This document shows positions 20,544 to 31,100 of a stretch of 64,000 bases of DNA, piece after piece. The stretch is from Helicoverpa zea (lineage: Eukaryota > Arthropoda > Insecta > Lepidoptera > Noctuidae). The DNA lies in assembly GCF_022581195.2 (NCBI RefSeq), contig NC_061482.1, forward strand, positions 11,408,001 to 11,472,000, written 5' to 3'. Each line of letters starts with the position of its first letter. Positions within the stretch are counted from its first letter, which is position 1. The position numbers and the translations under genes are program-made. The notes beneath the pieces are model-generated. The model had not been told where the DNA came from. It worked only from the letters and a program-made list of their open reading frames with translations, and did no database searches.

Positions 20544-20864
20544 GTGCCTCGCATATCCAGTCACAAAGAAGTCTTAGACATTGTGTCGTTCGTGAGGCCC
20601 CGGGTGTTGCTGCCAGCCATGCCGAAACCCAAGCAAACATCAGCATCCCCTGAAGCCACTACTCCTAAACGGAGAACTAAGAGAATTACCAAGAATTTTA
20701 TACCGCGGCAGCGCAGAACTACATTATCACGACAAATACAAATCATTCTATCCCAACTACAAAAAGGCAAGGTTTTGAGACAAAGTGAAAATTACCACGT
20801 GTTATTGCACAAGTTGAAAAATGACTTCATGGCTGCGAGGAAACAAGGACATCGCACAGAATAA
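20544..20864 (+). CDS. Candidate alternative terminal exon, 106 codons
   Basis: Acceptor AATGTGTCAG (to 20543) opens a phase-0 frame of 106 codons ending in TAA. A Pro/Lys/Thr-rich basic N-terminal half (MPKPKQTSASPEATTPKRRT) is followed by the block QIQIILSQLQKGKVLRQSE and NYHVLLHKLKNDF shared with the exon at 19830. No signal peptide of its own. The two share spacing within the block but differ in the N-terminal half. Likely spliced to a phase-0 signal-peptide donor upstream; not proven. Confidence 0.5.
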   Translation: MPRISSHKEVLDIVSFVRPRVLLPAMPKPKQTSASPEATTPKRRTKRITKNFIPRQRRTTLSRQIQIILSQLQKGKVLRQSENYHVLLHKLKNDFMAARKQGHRTE

Positions 20865-21231
20865 CCAGTTTTAAACATATTTTGAAGTTTTATTTCATAG
20901 TTATAACGGGATAACGTGTACAAATGATAAATTATGAATATCCTAACAATATGCTACTTTTCTAAGTAATCATATATGTAGGTGTTAGACATTTTTGTAG
21001 ATGAGCTAAAGTACAACTCAATCATAATATAGATGCATCAATATTACAATACTGCAACATCAGAGACTAATTGTATTAAATACTGTTTAGTTTGTGACTA
21101 CTCTCCTTCGTGTAATCAATGGTACAGATATGTCATTAATTGACAGAATTACTGTAATATAATTTAAACATTTTTTTTATATAAGAAAATATTAATGAAA
21201 CATAAAAATAGAAAAACTGCAATCTTCAAAA

Positions 21232-21444
21232 ATGTCTTCAAACGAGACTCGTCCGTATTTCATCGTAGTTAGAAAAGAGGAGGAGAAGGGTGACAGATTT
21301 GCGAGGATTAACATGGAAGTGAAGCACAGAGCCATATGTGAGCCCCAGAACCCTTTCACGAAGAAGACTGCCCACACTCAGACGTACCCGACGAAGTTGA
21401 TCCCCGCGTCGCCCAGAAAGGCTTGCTGCTTCTACTGCACCTGA
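21232..21444 (+). CDS. Putative small protein of 70 codons, unknown
   Basis: ATG in a good context (CAAAAATG) opens 70 codons ending in TGA. The base composition is more GC-rich and codon-like than its flanks. The product is polar (SSNETRPYFIVVRKEEEKGD) and ends in a Cys cluster (KACCFYCT). No signal peptide. No splice site is needed. I do not recognise it; it could also be a retroposed gene fragment. Confidence 0.35.
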   Translation: MSSNETRPYFIVVRKEEEKGDRFARINMEVKHRAICEPQNPFTKKTAHTQTYPTKLIPASPRKACCFYCT

Positions 21445-21449
21445 TACAA

Positions 21450-22940
21450 GATGATCACCGAACTCACCGCCCGCAGCGGGCTCACGCCGCACAGATCCAT
21501 AGAAACGACCACGAAAAAATGCAGACCTCTACTAAACCTTCTGTGTATATTCTGGGCTAGGTGCTTCGGAAACGTCCTTGGATCACTATTGAGGATAATA
21601 ACCTGTCATAGAGTATCTAATAATTTTTACCTTTTATTTCTTCAAAGTTTTCGTTACTTATCGTTTTATTTAACAATACAATTGAAAGATTTGGATTACT
21701 TACTATTGAAAGGGGAAAAGGGATAGAAGATGTATCCTTTGTCAGATCCTGAAGCGACTTCTGAATGATTTGAATAAAGGTAATACTTGAAGGTTTTATG
21801 CATCCACTTTTATTTACTTGAATTATGATTCCTGTTACAACTGATATCAGTGCCTGTTTTTTCGTGATAAGGTTGACATACAATTAGATAAGTAAGCATA
21901 CAATTTATTATCATAGGCATCGGAAGATCTCGTGATCTCGTTTCAAGTTTCAATAGTAATGTAAAAGATTTCAGAGTTTCTTCGCTGGTCCGAGATGATA
22001 CCTTTTTCACCATCCTACCTTTGAAAGTGGTAGTAACATTCGCACTAACCGAACAGTAGACATCGCCTTCGGATCACATATATGTTGAAAATAGAACAAT
22101 AATAAATTTTCTAAGAACTCGACATTGGCGTCAAAAACCATTCTTCGATAAAAACCAATAGTAAATACTTAGTATTACTTAGTTGCACTTGACCTTAGCA
22201 TCATATTAAACGCTCTATTTATGCGCCATGTTGAGATCTGGTATCTCAAGTGCTGGGTGCTTGTCAGCACAATCAGCGAGAGATAGACATATCATCCAAG
22301 GTAGTCCCATTTATTGGATAGGCAGTATAGGCATGCCTATATGATGTGTAATCTTGGTATGTCTTGGGCAGCATAAAAAATTGGATTGTTCCCACCTGCT
22401 TCCCAAAATCCATCCCAACGTGTCCATAGTGAAAAAAAATAATCTTAAAAAAACAGTACTTCCCCCTAGCTCCAAAAGACTTAAAGGACAGAGACGTAAT
22501 TTTCGTCAAAATGTTTTGGAGCCATGTGGAAGGAATTTCAAAGTATATTTTGGACCCAAGTGGAAGAAATGTATGAAAATTTCGCTAACAAAAGACCTTG
22601 AGATATGGGTTTGGAGTAAATGCGAACAAGAAACAAAATTTTGCCACATCTTGTCATAAACTGATCAGTTAGCAAAGATATAACTACTGTATTTTCTTAA
22701 ACCTTCAGGGCTAATCGAAAAGTTTAACCTATCAACGTACGTACATAAGTTAAACATTGATTGAACCGAACTGTTGTAAATAGAACAGTTAATTAAGTTT
22801 GCGAGGCTTAAAAACCAGGATATCTTAAGAACTTTCTGAACAAGACACACCGGTAGAGCCTTACCACAAATATCTCAACAATTAGCTGCCCTAATTTTGT
22901 CTAATTTCCGTGCCAGATGAAATCAACATAAAATCTTTAA
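21450..22940. other. Intergenic, no gene seen
   Basis: Mostly AT-rich sequence with short, unrelated ORFs on both strands (largest 101 codons at 22354-22659, with no motif and no acceptable splice structure). I found no gene or named repeat. Confidence 0.45.
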
Positions 22941-23375
22941 AATGAATGGTACGGGGTTTATGCCTGTAGCACACCTCCGCTGCGAAACCCAAAGGGCGAA
23001 ACCGCCATAGTTTCGCTGTGAGTTGTGAGTTGTTGGGCGGCGAAACAATAGCGAAATTCCCTGCTCTAACGTACAAAACTGACTATGACGTTGTCTCTTT
23101 CTAACATGATTTCGCTCATTTGCTTAGGCGTCGTCTACATCTCCGCTCGTTGTCCGCCAGTTGTCCGCCAGGGCGGAGATGTAGACGGCGCCTAAGCAAA
23201 TGAGCGAAATCATGTTAGAAAGAGACAACGTCATAGTCAGTTTTGTACGTTAGAGCAGGGAATTTTGCTATTGTTTCGCCGCCCAACAACTCACAACTCA
23301 CAGCGAAACTATGGCGGTTTCGCCCTTTGGGTTTCGCAGCGGAGGAGTGCTACAGGCATTAATATTCCATTCTTT
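22941..23375. repeat. Large foldback element, arms about 205 bp
   Basis: The left arm (about 22941-23146) and right arm (about 23173-23375) are near-perfect inverted copies, for example GCGAAACCCAAAGGGCGAAA on the left and TTTCGCCCTTTGGGTTTCGC on the right. The loop is about 26 bases with a doubled TTGTCCGCCAG. A transcript through it would form a very long double-stranded hairpin. Probably a foldback MITE. Confidence 0.8.
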
Positions 23376-24024
23376 AGTCTCTTAAATATTAATGTAAAGC
23401 AAGTCAACTAGTCGGCAAGGTAGAATCTGGAAATGTTCAAAAGTTCGTTTGTTATGCTTTTACAGTTTTTTTTGGAATCGTGTCAGTGTGTGAGGTATCT
23501 CTAGAATTTGATGACTTGTAAGTTTTCACCAGTATGATGACAAACGGCTGAATAGATTAAATTCAGAGAAGGGTGGCACCAGAGAGTCTGCTATAGGCCA
23601 GCTTCTCTGAGGACGCGTACAGGAACACGAGTGAAACCGTATCAGAATTTCGTTGAAGCACGATTACATACATGAGCAAAGTCGAATGTTCAAGGTTAAG
23701 AAGTGACTGCGGGCCCGAAAAGGTCACGTTAGCAATAAAACAATGTTGGCAGCTGTTAGAAGATTCCTTCTTATTTTTTTTTTTCATCGGAATAATCAAG
23801 TGTCCCTACCACGCTTTCTTCAGTAGGTACAAAACAATCATTAGGCAAAGAATGTGTTACATTTTCTCTATTTGCTAGCTGAAGCCATTTTCTCTGCTTG
23901 CGACCATCAAATGAAGCTGCTGAACTTGTACAGTTTTAAAAGAATCTTCGTAAAAATTAGGTCTACTGATGTGTTCAATTGCTACGAATTTTGCAATACT
24001 CTGAAATTCGCTCCGGCGCGGCGC

Positions 24025-24060
24025 TATAAATGATCTGAATTCTGCAAACCGGTTATCAGT
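24025..24060 (+). promoter_or_regulatory. TATA box and arthropod initiator pair
   Basis: TATAAA at 24025-24030 is followed by TCAGT at 24056-24060. The TATA-to-initiator spacing (about 31-33 bases) is ideal. The ATG that follows (24105) closes after five codons. It may drive a 1.1 kb 5' UTR of the peptide transporter (first coding exon 25131), or it may belong to a decayed gene. Confidence 0.4.
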
Positions 24061-25130
24061 TCTAATTCAATAAAAGTAATTAGTGGATTGATACACTCAT
24101 CAAGATGACGATGTCGATTTGATTCGCCGTTTCGCTCCGCTGTATTCTTGCCAGTCATTCTCCAACTATGCTTACGTCACCATAGAGAATGAATGACAAA
24201 AAACTTGCGTGCATGTGATGTAGGAACCTACTGCCATAAACCTTGATCATTTAAAATTGTGACATCACGACTATCCGCGATTGAATTGTATAGAATTAAT
24301 AACGGCCAGTGAAGTCAGTGTTTCCCATTGTTCTAGGATGCGTGAGGTTTTTTATTCAGCTCGGTTTGTGACTGTGATAGTGTGATGACCATAAAAGAAG
24401 TTAGTTATACCTACTCGTACCTGCAATTTTATAACTTGCTCACAACGTAGTAGCTATTGCTACTGTAATTGCATCAGCTCTAGTTGTGTGTTTTGATATT
24501 ACATTTCGTAAATTCATATCAGTGGAAGACCTTTTCATTTGATTTTTATCTAAGGCGTAAGCAAATTTTAGTTAAATCGTTAATCAGCTAGATGTTACCT
24601 GACATAGTGAAATCAACTGGAGGTTGTTTTCAGCCTTATGTCATACTGTTAGAGTTCACATTGGCTCGTTGGCACTGATTCATATCATCTTACTATATTA
24701 GTGAAGTACAGTCGGGTTTCTTTATAAGTAAATAACTCAGACTATATTTTCCTCAGTCATTTTCAGTACCCATTCACATCAACTATTTCATTGTTTGGCG
24801 GTGGTACTTTTAAAACAAAATTAAAAGCAAGCATTGCTAAGCAAAACAGGGGCCTTTTTACAGTACCTCCGTGAAAATTACAGAGCTATAAATATTACGA
24901 TTTATATTGCTTGACATATGAATAACACTACAAATTGATGAGGCAGCGTACTATGGCAGAATTAAAAGAATACAAAACCTTGTAGACGTTGACTTATCAA
25001 TGCACGCAACTATACCTACCTGTGAAGGCACCTAGCTATATACGTGTAGTTACCGTGTTATCAAAGTGCAGTGTCGGCTGCCGACAATTATGTAGTGATT
25101 TATATTGTTTTATAATAAAAGTGTAACAGA

Positions 25131-28100
25131 ATGGAGTCAGATGATATCGTCGAGGATTTTAACTTGCTGGAGAACCGCAGGAAAGAAAAGGTATGTCTGC
25201 TAGACCATTTCATTTTGAAAATATTTTTTTTATTATAGAAATTAAGGTTATCTTCACGTGTCTTATTTTGAAACTCGTGGTTTTTAATGAAAATGATGTA
25301 CAATATGCTTATTATGAAAGTTACAGTTAGAGATGAGATGATGATTCTTGGAATATTAAGAGAAGATTTTACGGTTTACTGAATATAGTTTTCCAGCTAT
25401 CAGTTACAGTAACGTAAACGTGGTTACACATTGTTTCACAATATGATGAGAACATTTTATAGTTATTTCAAGTAACGGTGGGTCAAAACCTTCCACGCGC
25501 TAGTTCCTGATTCAATGAAATTTTATAGACGTTATTTAAGAATATTTTACAATTTTGGAAAATGCTATTGCCGTATTACGAAACTAAATATAAGTACCGC
25601 TATTGAAATGTGGAATATTTTTCATTGACAAATAATGGTTTTTATTAAAGTTTCGTCAAATAGCTCTTATTATCGTAGGTATTATTTTAGGGGCGGAATC
25701 TGTAATTTTGTTTGTTAATTAATATTTATGTGTAAAAAAAATTTCAGTTAAAAGTTACAGTAAATCAACTACACTACTTTTCGATTTTCACATCATTTTC
25801 ACACAAGAGCGTAAGGGGCCTGTTTAGAGAAGGGTATAAATTAAATCCCAACTTATCTATAGGTCTTGCTGGATTACTAAAATCTGCGTGTCCAATGTTA
25901 CATACAATGTGTTTTATGTTTTGATCAGCCTCAAAAGTTTGGTTAGCGTATTCTAACAATGATTGAATTGCAAAATTAAGGTGTGTAAATAACAACTCAG
26001 TATTTAGTGAATATTATTTTGTCCAAAATTTATGACGATAGGAATTCTTCAGCTAGTCCTAACCTGTCTATTTTATAGAGTTAGCAAAATTGATTTCATA
26101 ACTCGTACTCTCTAGGTACTTTTCGATTAATGATAGAAACATTAGATACCGTGAGAAACATACACACCTTGATAAAATACCTACTATCTGTTGATAAGCG
26201 CATCTTATCAAAACGCTACTTGTTGCTAATAAAACCAGTCAGGCGTTACGTTTGTTTCGTCCATGGCAATTCCGTAGTCTATACTAATATTATAAAGAGG
26301 AAAACTTTGTTTGTTTGGTTGTAATGGATAAACTCAAAAACTACTGGACCGATTTTAAATATTCTTTCACCATTAGAAAGCTATATTATCTGCGAGTAAC
26401 ATAGGCTATATTTTATCCCGGTGCGGGAAGCAATTCCCACGGGACGCGGGTGAAACCACGCGAAAACGGCTAGTCTTGTATAAATTATTAGATATTATTG
26501 TTTCCAATATTCCTAATTAATAATAATTCGTTTATTGAAGGTCCACTTGCTTAGTAACAAAATACTTAAACTATGATAATAGGTAATACACACACAGATA
26601 AAATTGAAAATAATGCAATGTTTCGCTTCGCATGCAATGCAGATTGAATGAGAATGTTTGATGATAGCCTATCATCGAGCATTTTGTCAAAGTCAGCATC
26701 CTCAGAATGCCGTTCGAACTAAACCACTATCTCTCTGATTGAATGTCTTGCCTACCTTCAAACTGTTCTTTATAAGAAGTCATAAGTACATTCCTTCAAT
26801 TTATAATAGGTCTCGAGAGACTACAATCGTTATAAAGAAGAAGGCATCCTTGCATGTAATGGAATGTTCCATGCAGCACAAAGGCTAGCCAAGCTTGGGA
26901 GTTTTGAGACTTACCGCGCTGGGCATGCATCTTGGTTAGTGCAGTGTAGGATATTTTAAACTTCAGAGATGATGGTGCCATAAAATCGTGGTGGCCTAGT
27001 GGTTAAACAACTAACCACTTAAGTATGAGTGTGTGGATTCGATTCCAGGCTGGGCAAATACCTATCTAACTTTTCTGTTTGTATGCACTTTCTAAGTATA
27101 TTTGGACACCAATGACTGTGTTTCGGAAGGCACGTTAAACTGTAGGTCCGGCTGACACTCAACATCCCGTTGTAGTCAGAAGCCAGCCCGGTTGATCGGG
27201 TACAGGGTTGAGGACGTCAGCGAGGCGGTCGCTCCTTGTTGGTTGGTACTCAGCTTCATCCGGTTAGACTGGAAGCCGACCCCAACATAGTTGGGAAAAG
27301 GCTCGGGAGATGATGGATACCTCCAAGGCATTAGATATCACATTTGGTACTGTGTGGTATTTTATCGCCACCACTCGGTGGCTATAGCCCTTTACAGCGA
27401 GTTGCATCCCGTTCAGGTGAGATTGGTTATTGAGGCGGGGTAATTGGTTTGCCAGAAAATATGAATAAAATTATCGATTTCATTGGGAGCTTCGATGGTC
27501 TGATGATTTGTTGGGCAGGTTGGATGATTGACTGCCTCTTTTGTCTAGTTGTCGATAGCGCCACTGATCCCAAAGTCAAAGTATTTATTATTTGTAAAAT
27601 ATAGGTAAAAATAAAATCTAGATCTTAAAATCAAAATAGTGCGCTATGTTCTGTCTATGGTGAGACGTACAAATATGGTTTGGACCACAATAATAAGTAT
27701 TAAAAATTCCCTTAAAAAGATACTAGAATTCAAATAAAAACTTCTTACAATTAAAAACTAGAATTAAATATCTAAGTTAGTCATTTGAGAACTCATCAAC
27801 CGTGTAGAAACATTTCTCATTTAGAATTTTCCCTTACTCGAAGATGATTTAAATTACCATTTAGGTTATTAGGTTTTTTAGACAACCTAGAACGAGGAGT
27901 AGGAATAGAGAAGCGAAGCTCCGTTGACTTCACTTTGGTATCTGCAGATACTGACAACTGACTGAAGTCCTTAAAATATTCGGGATTTTAAATAAGTTTC
28001 TTATTTGCCACTCGGCCAAATATACTTGACAAAACCGTAAAATGTGAAAATTTTTGTGATTGGATCAAATTAAGTTGAAATGTTCATTTCAGTAATTATT

Positions 28101-31100
28101 GAGCATTTCATAAATAAAGTTGTAGCGATATCATAGATTTAGCTACAATAGACATTGAAAATAATGACCACGCTTGAGCACGGTCTAAAGAAAATATAGC
28201 GAATTATAGCGATTTGCGAATTATGAAGTCTTCAACAGCGAATGTTTTAGAAAGTAAGTACATTAAGACTTTATCAGAGTTATGAATATTGCTCGCACAT
28301 TCCAATAATAAGGCTTAGCTTAGGATAGTCTCAATCCTCAGCCTATTCACTGTCCCTCTGCAGGTTACCGAGCTCCACCCTTTTCCTTTCTCCTGAATCT
28401 TTTAACATATTTTTTCCGAAATTTACTCCATTTAAAATTTCCTAAAGAAAAATTACTATTCACATTGATCTTGCCAGACTTTATCGAATAATTGGAGTTG
28501 ACTGACAGAACGATAGTCATCTTCTTAGCTAGATATCTGAGATATTTCAGGTATGCGGTATGAATGTTTGTTACTCCGTCACGGCAGCAGTTAAACTGTT
28601 AGTTAATTAGAGGTTTGTAGTCGGGGAACTGTTTGGGGCAGTCGCCGGCGTCGCTGGCGGGTGACAAGCGTCAGTAGCGCGCGCATATACAGTCCGTGCG
28701 CTCGCCTCTGCGCACGCGCGCCGCACGACTTACAAATTATGTCATAGTGCGTTTACTTTCTTCACGAGTCGAGTAAACAAAATAAAGTGATCCCATTCAA
28801 TCACATATGACACATTTGAACAACGGACAAAATGGAGGCTAAACCAGCGGTTGGTATTTTTTTTTCTTTTAATTATTATGTCGAGCGATTCTGAACAGAG
28901 CGACTTGTAATAAAATTGGCGTTAATTTTCTTTGCAGCATGCCTCCTATTGCAATTTATTTTGCTTGAAATGTTACAATCAATTTAAATGTACCGAATCT
29001 CGTACAAATGCGATGTGATATTGTTTTTCCGATGCTCCTTTGTTTTCTGTTAAGCCTATGTTTACGTTTATTGGTGTAGTAAATGTGTGGCCTTCTCCAC
29101 GCGTCTGATGATACAGAAAATAATTAAAATGGACTGTGTAAAAAATATACAAAAATGTGCTTAAGCGATAGCAAAGAATATACTTATGTCTTTATAAGAT
29201 TTTAATATTAATATGAATACAACGAAGACATTCTGGTTGGTAGGAACGTGATTTATGTTTAAGCTCGTTATGTGTCATTATTTTTAACTTCAAAATAAAT
29301 ATTTGATGACTTCACAGAGGTTGTGCTTGGTTTGACGATCTTTTTTAAAAGCTTGGAATACTGGTGATTATTTTTACTGGAAGGTCTATATTTTTTTAAT
29401 CTTCAGGTGTCTTACCTTTCTTAATAACGAGTTAATATCTTAGATTGCGTTTCTCACAATGCTTCTTGTCTAGCCTTATAAATCAAGTATGTAGGTAGGT
29501 AAACGCTAAGTTTTTGTGTACTTAATTAAAATCAGTAGGAGTGTCGTATCTACCTACTTAGTTATTGTTCAAATTTTTTACGAACGAGTCTTGGGACCAA
29601 ATATTAATGTGTCCATCATAGACAACAATATAAATACCTGTGTGCAGATTTTTTTACCCGTACATATCTATTATATAATTATGGGTAAAGAATAAGTAAA
29701 AGAAATAAGCAAAAATCTGACTTTTAGAAATTAGGTACTAAAACAATTTCTTTTCTGAACAAGATAAATATTTAAAATATTTAAGGTAGGTAAACTAGGG
29801 AACATTTCTAGTGACTTTCTTAAATACCTGCTATCCCGAATTGAAAGCAACAGAAAATGTATTTCTTATCAACGGCGTACACATTAGTAGGTACTCATTT
29901 AGTATAGGAGTCAGTTCATCTAAATACAAAGTAATTGTTTCATTAATAAATCTTATGTTTGCAGATAAGTAGAGATGGGCGACAAGTTAATGACTTTATG
30001 ATTGCTCTGTTAAATTAATGGCAGTGACTGCTTTAAGATTTCTAGTCGTTTGAACTTTGCTTAGCTAAAAATGCCTATAGAAATTAGCATTTTTGTAATG
30101 TATACTAATAATAGGGTATAATAAATAGGAAACATTTTTAAAGCCTCCGAAACTACTGAATCGATTTCTATTTTTTTCTATTGGTAGGTAAGCTACACTC
30201 TTCCTGAGTAACATAGGCTATATTTTGTTCGAATATTGGCAATAGTTCCCTCGGGACGCGGGTGAAACCGCGGAAAAACGCCTAGTACAGTTACCGGCAC
30301 GGATGTCGGGCCCTGACCTTCACCTGCGCACAAGCGATTTACTGCCTTATTGCCTTATGCGTACGGGTGCGCAAAGCGATCCCCACTCTTCCGCCGAGAG
30401 CCCGACATCCGTGCCGGTAACTGTAAGTTATAGATACTTACCTTTTCATGTACTAGTTAACTTTAAAGCTTGTCTTTCATTCGTAATTAATGGAGTAGGG
30501 CCGTTTTTTCAAACTTGTAAATATAGTTCAGATTTATTTTATGTACTCTTTATGTATTACAATTTATACTAAAATCACTTCAACAAATAAGTTTGATTAT
30601 ATTCACTAGAGGTAGAGACCGCATTGGCCTAACGAAAAAAAACTTCAGCTCGTACTTAAACAGAAATATTCATATTTTTATTGCTGATATTAAAATCTGT
30701 GTACCACGAATTGAACCTGTTTTTACAACAGATAATAATTTTGTTAAAGCAACGTCTATTTTAAGACAAAATGTCTTAATTAGTTTTTAATACTAAACCA
30801 CCAAAAAAACTGCGATAGTGAGCAAAACTTATGAAATAGGTACCTATGTAACACGACAATTTACAGAGACTAACTTTAATGTGATAACTTTATATCACAT
30901 GCTTGTCATTATTAATTATATTTAAACAAGAAGCTCCTGTAAAATCCACTAATTAATATATTTTTCATCAAATGTGCTTAACTAAAAAAATAATTCACCA
31001 AATAGTTCATTGACTCCTTGTGTAGTATTGAATTAACTTTTTGAGTCGTATCCATCAATTTCTTCCAAAAAGACCTTTATACTCATTAAATACAATAATT

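Noticed and set aside
21238..21492. 84-codon minus-strand ORF opposite the small ORF at 21232
   Set aside because: Arg/Leu-rich antisense shadow of the GC-rich plus-strand frame; no signal or domain.
28832..28853. ATG exon MEAKPAV as the main first exon of the transporter
   Set aside because: Its donor phase does not fit exon 2, whereas 25131-25190 fits exactly and gives the expected N-terminus before KLPYPKAVGF.
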